Below, one piece after another: positions 27,373 through 47,048 of a DNA stretch of 64,000 nucleotides. The stretch lies in NCBI GenBank assembly GCA_905250025.1, contig CAJNOJ010000128.1:62001-126000 (forward strand), written 5' to 3'. Origin of the DNA: Adineta ricciae. Its lineage: Eukaryota > Rotifera > Eurotatoria > Adinetida > Adinetidae. Position numbers and translations under genes: made by a program. The notes below the pieces were generated by a model that saw only the letters and a program-made list of their open reading frames with translations, did not search any database and had not been told where the DNA came from. The number at the start of each line of letters is the position of its first letter. Positions within the stretch are counted from its first letter, which is position 1.

Positions 27373-29050
27373 TTAAACTTCCTTTTATGCGTGTATATGT
27401 GTTTGTGTGTGTATTCGTAATTAAAATGATTTTCGTCGCATATGGATGCTGGTAAATATAGAGTTAAACTTGATCAGAACAATAGTGAACTGCATCTACT
27501 CCTACTTGAAAATCTGAAATAAGCATTTTTTTTCATAATTATCGTGAGGACCAATCAATTGAACATTTCATTATTCAAGTGTATTTGTGCATGTACAAGA
27601 TACGAACGATATTCTTATAGAAATCGTGTAAATGGTAAAAGAATACGAGTCGATGTACACTCCTTCACTTTCGTTTTCAAAGTCAAGTATCTGTCAAAGT
27701 TGAAAGTGTATCTTCGATATTGTTTCGTTCAGTAAGATTGAGCATTCTTCTTTTTTCTCCGTTTGAAATAATATTTTTCATATGACACTAGGGATTGACG
27801 AAGAGAAATTCTCTGATGAGAAAAAGGAAATATTCGTTTCGATTAATCCAAATCAGATTTGTCACATCAAAGACATTGAATTCTGTTGACCGGTGTTCGC
27901 GCGTGCATATGTCGATGTTCATTTGCGTATTTGAACAATTAAGAAAAGTTAAGACAGATAGTCAAATAAAGACGAAGTCCATCCTAGCCGCACACGCAAA
28001 CTCGACATTCACACTTTGAAGGGAAAACATTCGAATATGAAAACAAATGCCGACAAGAATACAAACGAGCGATAATAGACAGGCAAACATTTATCTCTAT
28101 GGATGACTGATCAACGTCAAGTGGATTTACATGCCATTTTCCTAACGTGCGAAAAGAAAATTCTCAATGAATAAAAACAAAAAAGGAAAGAAATATGCAT
28201 AATCAATTGAGTAGACCGCTATATACTTTGGTGTGATGTGGGAGAGTGCAGTGTGTGCATAATCGAATAGCAATAATCATAGGTTCACTTGTTGTGTGAT
28301 CTGTCGTCTGTGTCCACTATCAATCATCGTGCGTTGCTTTTGTTCATCTCGATTACAATCAATAGATGTGAAGGTTAAGTGCTTGAACTCACCTTCTCGC
28401 TTGCTTGATTGTCTTTTTCTTTTCTCGCCCTCTGATGAGATCATCAAACTGCGACAATGCATACCTGAGCGATAAATTTTCTTAATCATATATCAGAATT
28501 CAATATAGATCTACGTCATCATGAGAACAAAAAGACTCACTCGCGCTGGTCGATTTTCTCTTTTCAATTATGATTAGACTTTGAACACGATATGGTTTAT
28601 CGATGCACAACAAACGGTGATTTAAGAGAGTGTGAGAAATGAAAATTGAAGAGGATCAAAGTATGTGTAAAACGATCAGTGAAAGCAAAAGAAACTTGTG
28701 ACGAGTTGAAAAAGTGTTAAATTCCATTAAGTCAAAGTGTGTGTGAAAAACGATCAGCAACAACGATGATGATGGTGATGATCAACTTAAGTGAGAGATG
28801 TTGCTTTTCCCTTAATTAGTTAAAGTCAGTAGGTATCAATGGTACTTGATTCTGTAGTCAAGAACTCTTGAGAGAGAGAAAAAAAAACAAGCGGAGTAAG
28901 ATGTTTGTACTTGTTTAATAAAATGCATTCTTCGGAATGTTCTATTGATCCGGAACATGTAGTTCGTACAACTGGAATTACTTGTATTGGTCTGGGTATG
29001 AATGTGGAACAAATGAATGATGAACATTCCAAAAAAAAACAAATATGCCG

Positions 29051-29192
29051 CTTGCCATCGTTTCTTTCTTCTTCGTTTTTTTAAGCATACAGATGGAAAT
29101 TGAACAAACGAAGTATGTTAAGCAAAAAAAAAGAAGATTGATAGCTTGAGCGAACTCTCTTGAGAGTACAAACGGCGCCGAACGATGGCAAG
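29051..29192. repeat. Inverted repeat, 12-bp perfect arms
   Basis: CTTGCCATCGTT at 29051-29062 and its exact reverse complement AACGATGGCAAG at 29181-29192. The right arm is preceded by the palindrome GGCGCC, and between the arms lies a smaller palindrome (ACTCTC-TT-GAGAGT, 29154-29167). Confidence 0.75.
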
Positions 29193-30909
29193 AAAAAAGA
29201 CAAAAGTTTCCATTTTCCAGTGTGATTTGAAAAACAATGGATGTTTACAATGCTAGTCAGCAGAAGAAGAGAATTTCTTTCTCATCTCATGTATATCATC
29301 TTTTATTCGACTTGATTGATAGGCCAAGGAAAACTTTCGCGTTATTGCTCTACGTTTTTCTTTCTCATTTCTATTCATAGAGAATCAATTGTTCAGGTCT
29401 TATTCGTATATGATATGAACGCCAAACATGTGCGGTAATGATATTCAGATATATGATTTTCCAATTGAGAAGAAACACGATGAAATCGATGTTGACTTTA
29501 CTTGATAACAATAACTATGTTCGTCATCAAATCATGATTAACGATTATTCGATGACACTATTAAAAAGCTCTTATGTTTTTACAGACAGATTGTCGTGAA
29601 ATCAAATCGAGAAGTAGAAAATAACTATCGATCGGGAAAGATTTTCATGTAGAACGTTGTTGGTAACATAGTTTCGGAAAACTTCCTTTTCAACACGATA
29701 ATAATAAAAATCTATTCGAAGTCGAGTCTTCTTTTTATCCAATACCTCGATGTTCTTGTCTTTTCATTTCTTTTTTTTTTCATGTGTCACACATCACATC
29801 GTCATCTACCAATCAATCTTCGTCTGAATTTTGATTGGATGTGACAATACTTTGCTCCTGCCGATGGCAACGTCAATGCCGTTTTGTTCTCCACCCTTTT
29901 CCGTCCAAGTGCTTGTTCATTTCTTCAGAAACTTTATGCACTCGACTACCAATGTGTGCCGAGGCGTTAATAATCATCTTTTGTTAACATTTTTTACATA
30001 AGAAATCTTTTTTATAGCAGACAGAAATGACAAAAAATTTCTAGCACGACATGATGATGAATGGAAATTATTTTCTTTTCTATTTCTGCCTATGCGACAC
30101 ACTGGCTGCAGTTCTTTTTATCTCGCCCAATCTTAAACCTGCAAACGTTTTCTTTCCATCTCCCTCCCTCCCTCTCTCTCTTTCTGTCTTTGCCTTTTCC
30201 GATGTTTCGTTGTCGACAATACCCGCCAACACTCGCCTTTTTTTGCTTGTTCTCCATACGCGCATACACACGCATCTAATCGCCTACCAGCAGACAAACT
30301 AAAGAAGAAAATCCTCTTTTTTTTCTCTCTCTTTGCCCAAAGAGGAAAAAATAGGGAGAAGGAGAGAAAGAGTAACTCGATTGCTGAATGGTCGAGAGTA
30401 ACCGTTCACATTAAGAGTAATTACAAGTGTTCGCTTGTTTCGTCGTCAGTTTTCTCTCTTTCTGTAAAGAACAGCCTCTGTTTTTCTCTCGTTTTTTTTT
30501 TCTTTCTCCCTCCTACAGAGAAAAGAGAGAGAAAGAGAGAAAGTGCGAAAAGGTGAGACGTTTGCGCTTGCGGATAAAGATTGACATCCAGAAATCTATC
30601 AAATCACACACATCGATCACGTCACATAGTCCTATTAAATTCGACAGATATAAAGCGTATCCATTACATGCTACGATTCGACAACTGAGACGTAAATAGA
30701 CACGAGACAAAACAGACTTTTCTAGATAGATAGATAGAAAGAAGAAAAAAAAGAAGAACAAGAAGAAAAAAAAACGAAGAAAACAACTGCGTTGTCTTGT
30801 TTAATGAATGATGATCCTCATCTATCCATCCATCTATCTTTAGCTGTCTTCGTTTAACCGACAAGTAAATTAGTCATGTCGTCTTGAACACGTCGATTTC
30901 GATAGATCA

Positions 30910-39030
<8,121 letters not shown>

Positions 39031-40251
39031 ATTCAAATTCAATTGAACGCTATACATACATATACATATATAAATATCATTAGATTTTACTTAGAAATTC
39101 TCGAATGTTTCTCTCACTCTCTTTCTCTCTCTCTTTGTGACCGGTGTTCGTATTTCTTCTTCAGTTTTCAATTTCGATGTCGTTGTTTCGTGCGCATTTA
39201 CTGCTCTTCTGTACGTTTGTGCTGTCATTTTTCTTCGATTTATCGAATATTCGCTCAATTTGTATCTGTCTATGAATTCAACAACAAAAGTCACCGTTCA
39301 CCGGTTCCTTATGTTGCCCATTGAGCATATTGTATCTGTGTCTTATGTACTAATTCATCTAGTTGAGTTCATTTTCTTGTCAGTTTTTCTTTGCCACATC
39401 ACTTTTTCTTTGCATGATCAAAACATTTTTCTGTTGTCTTGTGTTTTTCTTTTTCTTCTTCAATGTCCATGACACATGAATTTTTTCTTTTGGATCGTTG
39501 AGTGTTCAACCAGAAACGAGAGATAGAGAGAAGCCCGAAAATTTCAATCGAGAGATGATTTATGTTTTGTTTTGTTTTTTTTTTTTCAAAATATAATATA
39601 CAGCGTCAAAGAAAGTCGTTTGCCTTACAAATCTCAACATACGATCTCGAACGATCGTGTATTTTCATAAGTAAATCGAATCGTTATTACGAATTGAGTC
39701 GTAAAATTTAACATTTATTGATCGATTGACGTAGCGCGATTTTCCATTAAAATTTAGTTAGTCGGTCTAGTCGTTTCGATCGAAGAGGACTGACTGTATG
39801 TGACTGTCCTTTGTTAGTTACGTACGCATCCGATAACCGTCGGTAAGGAAAAAGCAACAGTCGCAACTGTGTACTTTTACGCAGAAAATCGAGACGTTAT
39901 ACCGAATGTATTCGTAACAAGAAAAAGAATGAGAACATCTTTCATGAAAACGTCAAGTTCTATCTGTTACAATTAGAAACGTTTGATGATGTAATGCATT
40001 TCAATAGGATCAAAACATCTGTGTAATCATATGCTAATTGTCGAATTGGAAATGATAAGCAAATCATCAAAAATAGATATCGATTTACCGCAAAACACTC
40101 GATTTTTTTGTTTCTTTTTCTCTTTTTCATTCTGGGTATAATCAGTTGATTTAACACGTGTAATGATCATTGTTCTTACAACAATCTAAATACGACGAGA
40201 GAACGAAAGACGACGAAACGAAAACATCAAATCACCGAACTTATTTGTGTG
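39031..40251. other. Intergenic region Meis-NOX5
   Basis: Contains the Meis 3' flank (CT-rich and T-rich stretches, a T-run about 39575) and the NOX5 upstream region. No coding frame, RNA gene or repeat is recognised. Confidence 0.5.
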
Positions 40252-43200
40252 ATGTCACCGACAAGAATGGTCTCATCGTCGAAAGAAGATCTTATACAAC
40301 GATGGCAGCGTCAATTGATTGGTCGCACGCATATAAATTTTCAAGAATTTCTGCATCTACTCCGACAACATGTATGAATAACCTCTCAAATATCTATTTT
40401 TAATATTCGAGTAATTCGATCTGTTCTCTCTTTATTTTCTTTTTCTCAGCTATTGTTAGAAACGCTCTTTTGCATATTCGATCGTGATTCAAACGGGTCA
40501 CTCTCTGAAGCAGAATGGATCGGATCTGTATATAAAGTGGCCGAGTATGTGTACATAATATTCTCTTCTTTAAATGTGTCTTAACAAACATTTGATCATC
40601 ATTTGTGTATTGACAGGATATCCAATCGCACGAAAGATGTTCGAACACTTGAACCATTCATACGTGCGTATAGACATGTTTCACAAGGCTCGGATTCACT
40701 TACTTTAAATGCATTTTATATTTTATTCGAGGATCAATCTGTAAGATCGAATCTTCTATCTAAAATAGTCATCTTCGCTTGTCTCTTCTCTTAGTTTTGT
40801 CGAGATTTTGCTTTCTTATTTATGAATGAGTTACATCCATTGAACATCATGGAATTAACAGATTTACTTCGATCAGTTTCAAAGTATGTATTCATTGATA
40901 CAGGATGGTGACGTTCTTTTCTTTTGATGTTAGTCTTAAATCTGATACAAAATGGCTTTCGTGGCTTGCGTATCAGTTTCATACAGCTGTTGGCAAACGT
41001 CGTAGTCTAACATCCAATGGCATCCCATTTGATGATAGTATGGATCTCGAAACATTTAAAAATAGTTTTTACTTCAAAGTGGTACGTACTAATTCTTTGA
41101 ATACGATCAAAACTCTATGGCTTTTCCTTTTTAGCCGGAATTAGCTGATTGTCTATTTAATTACCTCGACACAGATAGAACAGGACGGTTAACACTAGAT
41201 AAGTTTATTCGCAAGTTAGAATTTTTGATAGAAGCAACTGACAATGAAAAAGTCGAATTTTTGTTCAAAATTTTCGATCGTGATGGTTTGTAAATTTGTC
41301 TTGACGGAAAAACGGAATGTTCCTCTCGTACGAAATTCTAGGCGATGGAACCATTGATTTTGATGAAATGAAATTATTACTTCGTTGCTTTTTGGAAGAA
41401 TCCCCATCGCTGGATATGGAAGAAACATTAGCGGAATTAACAGCCACTTTATTTCAAGAAACAGACATCGATCAATCAGGAGACATTAGTTTCGAAGAAC
41501 TAGCGGATGCATTAAGACGAAACGAACATCTTTTCAAAGTTCTTTCCTTGAGGTAATATTTGTTTTGTTCATAGATGTTCGAATTAATTAATCATTTTCT
41601 AAACTCTTTCAGTACGAGCAGTTGGATTCGACCAAAACCTGTTTCATTATGTAAATGTCATAAACGCTCATCAACTGTTCGCGCTTGGATACGAAACAAT
41701 ATTGGTTTGATATTCTTCTGGTCGTTATATTCATTTATTTGCACTTGTATTTGTATTGATGTGTTACATGTCTACGTTGGTCAACAACGTGCCCATTTCT
41801 TTATTGTCATAGCACGATTAAATGGTAAAACAAAACAAAACGATTTCCTCTTCTTCTCATTACTGTGTCTTTCAGGTGGAATGTTGAATTTCAATTGCGC
41901 TCTAATGCTCGTACTGATGCTTCGAAAGCATATTACCTGGCTGAGATCCAAAGGTGGAAGCGTCCTGCTTCCCTTGGATAATCATATCGATATTCATAAA
42001 ACAATTGGAATCATCATTATGATCGAAACGGCTTTGCATACAATCGCCCATTTCGCTTATCTATGTTTGTATAATCTGTTTTGCTTTCTTGTTTACAAAA
42101 GATTTCTATTTGCTAGATTATGTCTTTTATATTTGTTCCTTACAAGAAGATAACGGTTTTCTATGTAATGAGAAAACAAATCTGAATCAATCGATGAGTG
42201 ATCAAGCACTCATCCGCAAACTCTATCGATTCGATGTTTCAACAGACCGATGTGTTCCATTTGGATACCTCGGATGTGGAGGAAATTGGAATCAATTCTA
42301 TAATGAAAAATTATGCACTATCCGTTGCAGTAAATAGCGAGTTAATGCTTCCAACAGTTCATTCATTTTGATTCGGAATATTTGTAGAAGCATATCGTGA
42401 TTCGTACCATCGATTTACCGATGCAATATTTACAGCAAAATTAGGATTGGGATACATTACAGGTGTACTGGAATTTTTATTAGGTGCGTTGATTTACATC
42501 ATGTGTTTACCATTCGTACGAAAAAGTGGCCATTTTCAAGTAAAATCAATCACAAACCTGTTGATTAGGTTTAGATTTTAGTTTCTGTTTAGTTATTCTA
42601 CTGGTGTCATATGTTGACACTACCATGGTTAATTATCATGCTTGTTCATGCACCGCGTTTCTGGAAATGGGTATTGCTACCTGGAGTATTGTATATTATT
42701 GAGAAAATTTTACGTTATCGTAAATCACGTTCGAATAAACACGGAGAAACGTTCATAATGGAAGCAATTCTTTTGCCATCTCAGGTGATTTCCTCTGAAT
42801 TGATTAACACAATGCGAAAAGAAAATATCTACTGAGTCCTTTTTTTCTAGGTGATTCATTTAGTGATTAATAAACCGCGCAAATTTACATACAAACCTGG
42901 AGATTATATCTATATCAACATCCCAGCTGTGGCTAGCTTCGAATGGCATCCATTCAGCATAAGCAGTGCTCCGGAACATAAAGGTATGAGACCAGAATTG
43001 AGATATGATGATTATATCTGCTTTCAGATAGTCTCTGGCTTCATGTTCGTGCCAGTGGTCATTGGACCCGACGCGTTTATGAATTGTTTCGTTTGAAACT
43101 AAAACAAGAACATGGAGGTTTCATCAATGATTCCAATGATCTTCGTCTTCGCTTATCAATGCGTTCACGCATGTCAAAGAGTTACATCGATGAACTACGC

Positions 43201-45280
43201 GGTCTACATCAACAAGAAAACACTCTCCTGTACGATCCTGATCAATGTTCGCAAGCGAAAGCTATTTCGGTGTCATTTCCATTGGCTAAACAGCAGACGA
43301 AATCAATCTGTTCGTCATGTCAATCAACATTAAGCTTAAAAGACATTCATAGAAGTTCGATGAATAGAAGCATTCTGATGAATCCGAATGATCTGGAGAA
43401 TTTGACTGTCGAAGAGATCGAGCAACTTGCTTATGAAAAAGATGATCAAATAACAAACGACTTGCAAAGAAAGTTCAGGACAACAGCAAAAATGAACAAT
43501 CAAAATCGTCTGACAGTACCAGCAGTCAGCGATTATTGCATTCGAATGCCTACGCTTTCGTCAGCCGAAGATGAACCTGCAACAATATCCTATCATGAAA
43601 CACGTATTTCCGACGCATTAGGTTATTTACGCATGTATAAAAACCAAAATAGAATACAATTCAATTCTCTTCAATTCAATGATCGTGAAGACTTACAAGT
43701 AAAAGAAGCAATTAGACCAAAAAAAGATTTCTAAAATGAACTGTAGGTGTTAATCGATGGACCATACGGTGCACCGTCTCAACACATATTCGAAGCTGAA
43801 CATGCAGTTTTGATTGCTGCTGGCATCGGCATAACACCGTTTGCATCGATCTTGCAGAGCATTATGTGTCGATTCCGAAATCGTCGACACAAATGTCCCA
43901 GTTGTGACTTCATTTGGGACAATCCTGAAAGCGAAGAGTTGCGCGTAAAAAAAGTAACAGAACACCTGACGAGTTAATTTCATGTTTTGCATTTGATTTC
44001 ATTGAAACTTTTCAGGTGGATTTTATTTGGGTGACACGTGAACAACGTTCGCTTGAATGGTTTATTAGTTTATTAGCTCAGATGGAAATCGAACAGCAAC
44101 GATTAAGACAAAACTCGGATAAAGGTCCATTACTCGAAGTTCATTTATATGTCACCAGTGCACAATCACCGGCTGACTTAAAAGCGCTCAATGTATATCT
44201 GTCATTAGATTTAATTGGTAGGGAGAATTCTGCAAATTGTGATGCTATTGATGGACTTCGGCAAAGAACAAAACATGGGCGACCCAACTGGGAACAAGTA
44301 AATGTCTATTATAATGTTATTCGAACTTATTAGTATTATCGTTGACGTCAGAGTAGTTTTTTCCTTTAATCAATAGAAAATACCGACATGACTGGAATCG
44401 GGAAAAGAACTCGTATGAATAAATAATAGGTTAACGAAAAAAAAAGAATGAGAAAGAAAAGTAGAATATCGTCACGCTCGACTTTGATTAACGTGACCTG
44501 CGCTGTTCGTGAGAGAAAATGGGAAAATGTTTACAAGTCTAATCTGTTTTCCTCTAAAACGTTCCGATGCGGGTTTACTTAATTAAATCTACTTGATGCT
44601 TCGATTAATGAAGTCATTTGTTCATTATTGAGTTTTTCATCAAATAGGATTATAAGAAAATGTAAAGCTTTTCTGCATATAACTTCCTGCGAAAGTCCTG
44701 TTTTAATGCGTAGCGATGCACAGCGACGTTTTTCTGTTACCTCGAAAAGTACATAAAAGAATTCATGCTAATGCTAAACACATCTGTTGCTTTTATTTCT
44801 GCCTGTGATATTACTGTTTCTGAAGCGATTATCCTTATATAATTGACACTCGATGATCAGTACTCGAAATGCATATATTCTTATCTCATTTCCTTACCAG
44901 TCTTAACTTTTTCTTTTTCTCATGTTATTAACAGTTTCTAATCGAGTCTCATCTTCAATTCACTCCTACGCCCTTTTTCATCCGGAGACTTGTTGGGCTA
45001 CATACGTAAAAGCTAATGATAGGTGCGAAGGGTATGCTGACCTCGCCTATCTTAAACTTTGGGTTACTACTAATTGCGCGAGAATAAAAGAAAAGGGCTT
45101 TTAGTTGCACTTCTATTTAACCATTGTTTTTATTTATATCCATTGTAGGTATTCACAGAATTACTATGTCAAAAGAAAGGAAAAATCTCCGTTTTTTATT
45201 GTGGTCCACCATCCTTATCAGCTGAACTAACAACGAAATGTCGTCAATACGGGTTTGCCTTTAAAAAAGAACTATTTTAA
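40252..45280 (+). CDS. NOX5-like Ca2+-dependent NADPH oxidase with an inserted Kunitz domain
   Basis: First exon 40252-40371 (MSPTRMVSSSKEDL). The N-terminal half has four EF-hand loops: DRDSNGSLSEAE, DTDRTGRLTLDK (position 12 is Lys, probably degenerate), DRDGDGTIDFDE and DIDQSGDISFEE. A six-helix ferric-reductase core follows, with the haem His pairs in IHKTIG/LHTIAH (TM3) and WCHML/LVHAP (TM5). Then come the FAD-binding site (FEWHPFSISSAPEH) and NADPH sites (VLIDGPYG, AGIGITPFASILQS, FYCGPPSLS), ending YGFAFKKELF. The order matches NOX5. It moves electrons from cytosolic NADPH to outside O2, making superoxide. Two oddities: a Kunitz domain in the outer TM3-TM4 loop (exon 42117-42329) and an insertion of about 200 residues between the FAD and NADPH parts (43090-43698). 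The last intron (about 44300-45148) is long. The start codon is the first ATG of an exon whose 5' side is unclear. Confidence 0.93.
42117..42329 (+). other. Kunitz/BPTI-domain exon inside the NOX5-like gene
   Basis: This exon is 213 nt, flanked by a donor at 42065 and acceptor ending 42116 on the left, and by a donor at 42330 and acceptor ending 42387 on the right. Both introns are phase 1. It encodes six cysteines with the Kunitz order. Spacing from Cys3 on is canonical: 7 residues (VPFGYLG), 12 residues (GGNWNQFYNEKL), 3 residues (TIR). F-GYLGCGGN-NQF is the Kunitz core signature. Cys1-Cys2 has 9 intervening residues (8 in BPTI) and Cys2-Cys3 has 28 (15 in BPTI), an insertion of 13. The residue after Cys2, the P1 position in inhibitors, is Asn, so classical trypsin inhibition is not predicted. 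Confidence 0.88.
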
Positions 45281-46358
45281 TTTTTCAAATTCTAGATCGT
45301 TCTTTTTTTCCTCGATTGTCTGTTCACACTTTTATTTCTATTTTTGTCCTGTGAATAATTTTCAATTTGCACTGCTTTGTCAATGACAGATATCTGTGTT
45401 TTTTCTTCTTCTTCATTTTGCTTATTAAAAACTGGAATGTACTAAATGACAGTTGTCGATCTATTGCGAATCTCTCCATGACGCACAAAGAACATTGTAC
45501 GTGGGCGGAATTGGATCAAAGCAACACGAAGCTTCATTAGTGTTAGGGTTTTCCTTTGCGGATCAACTGTGGTTTAATGCACTACCGTTTTGTATTCGAA
45601 GTATGTGCAAAGTTTTATGAAGTGTTCTAATGAGATTAGAATAAATCTCATCAAAGACGCTAATGTGTATGTAGGCATGAATAAAACTTTAATTACTTTA
45701 ATCGAGCTATTTATTTGATCTAATGTATTGAAGTAATTGTAAATAAGAAACCGGAAAGAAAAGAAGAAAAATAGAGAAGAACGAAGAGAAAAGCTGGAGA
45801 GAGGAAAAACGAGAAAGAGAAAAATATTATTGTTTAATTCATAGAACAGAATAGCTTTTTTTCTTCCTCGAAGTTCTCGTTGTTAAATATTTTATCTATT
45901 TTGTAATATTCACGCGCACATCTCCCGTATATCCACCATTAACAAGAAACAATTGAATTCATGCACAGGTATGATGCACTTCCATTAGCAAAATCTTTGG
46001 TTTTTTGTTCCTATCAACCGAGATTGAAATACTTTCTACTTCAGTAATTATAATTGTAATTTGTAGTGACAAACAGCACTTTCTGAGAATATCTGCAAAT
46101 GACGCCTACGAATCTGGTTCGATGTATTTTAGTCGCATATTAATTGAGGGATAAATTTGCATTACCTGTCACTTTTTGCAGTTTTTTTTCAAACCTTCAA
46201 CCCTTCCCCCCAACATGAAATCTGTCACGGAGTGTATAAAGAGTTTTAGTCGTTCATTTTTCTACTAAAAAGATAATCGTAAGACGTAGTTGCTCAGCAC
46301 AAACACACGCAAATCACTCGTTCTCTACAATAGCTGTTTGCTCTATCTTCCATTTAGA
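45281..46358. other. Intergenic region NOX5-secreted orphan
   Basis: AT-rich NOX5 3' flank with GA-rich stretches (about 45750-45830), then the promoter region of the next gene with a TATA box at 46235-46240. No gene recognised. Confidence 0.5.
46235..46240 (+). promoter_or_regulatory. TATA box of the small secreted gene
   Basis: TATAAA lies about 120 nt upstream of the chosen ATG, after a C-rich stretch. A start site about 30 nt downstream would leave a 5'UTR of roughly 90 nt. Confidence 0.5.
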
Positions 46359-46820
46359 ATGTTGGTCTTCTCAACTTATCTTATCGTTTTACTAAATATC
46401 TTGGGTCTTGTTTTAACTACTCCTGTTAAACAAATTTCTTTAAATGACAAATCTGAGGACGTTACATTAGAACAAGCGTTCCGCAAAGCAGAAAAAACCC
46501 TCCATCGTTATTATTATTTAATGAATTCCGATATCGACCATCTTGTCCACGGTATGTTACATATCCTAATGAATCATCCAACGTCGTTTCCATTCATTCC
46601 GTATCGCGCTATGGACATAGCGTTTAAAAATGTGGCACAGAAATTAGGCGAAGAAGAAGTGAATACGTTAACCAAACCGCTTCTTTTGGCTCTTGAAGAA
46701 CATCATCAAACGAAGTCGAAACAGCCGATGACGTTTAAGTTAAGCGACGAAACCAAGGAGAAAATCGAAGATGCTCTGGACAAGTTTTTAGATGAAGGTG
46801 AATTTGACGCACATTTGTGA
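46359..46820 (+). CDS. Small secreted protein of unknown family
   Basis: One uninterrupted frame of 153 residues from the chosen ATG. An upstream in-frame ATG at 46290 exists, but starting at 46359 gives a clean signal peptide (MLVFSTYLIVLLNILGLVLT, cut near TTP), so I prefer it. The mature part is about 130 residues, acidic and predicted helical (VTLEQAFRKAEKTLHRYY, HLVHGMLHILMNHP, EKIEDALDKFLDEGEF), with no cysteine and no motif I recognise. It has its own TATA box. The poly(A) hexamer AATAAA begins on the last base of the stop codon. It is probably a real, strongly expressed small gene, but I cannot assign a function. Confidence 0.65.
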   Translation: MLVFSTYLIVLLNILGLVLTTPVKQISLNDKSEDVTLEQAFRKAEKTLHRYYYLMNSDIDHLVHGMLHILMNHPTSFPFIPYRAMDIAFKNVAQKLGEEEVNTLTKPLLLALEEHHQTKSKQPMTFKLSDETKEKIEDALDKFLDEGEFDAHL

Positions 46821-46825
46821 ATAAA
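46820..46825 (+). terminator. Poly(A) signal AATAAA overlapping the stop codon
   Basis: The hexamer uses the final A of TGA as its first base. A second copy lies at 47024-47029, close to the hemicentin stop on the other strand. Confidence 0.4.
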
Positions 46826-47048
46826 AGCATCAAGAGGAAAGCAAAGTATTATTTTGTTTAAAATGAAAAAAAAGAAGAAGAGAAAAAATCAACCGAAAGG
46901 AAATTCGATGCTTTTCTCTTCGCGTGTATGTATTGTTTGTTTACAAAGACGAGTGAAAAGAAGCTCATGTTGAAGAGTATTTAAATTTTGTTGTGTTTAT
47001 ATAGTTCGTCTAATCTTTGTTCGAATAAAAATAACTCTTATTTTCTCT

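Larger units (their letters stand above)
27320..30909. other. 3.6-kb gene-free region upstream of the Meis gene
   Basis: No credible coding frame on either strand. The sequence is mixed AT-rich with GA- and CT-rich tracts near 28870, 30170 and 30510. It contains a perfect 12-bp inverted repeat about 118 bp apart (29051-29062 and 29181-29192). It is unusually long for this compact window and is a natural place for the Meis promoter, distal enhancers or untranslated exons. Confidence 0.55.

Noticed and set aside
44922-45104. 60-codon open frame in the last NOX5 intron
   Set aside because: It does not resemble the NOX C-terminus. The known exons join directly (GRPNWEQ to VFTELL) without it, and no family is recognised.
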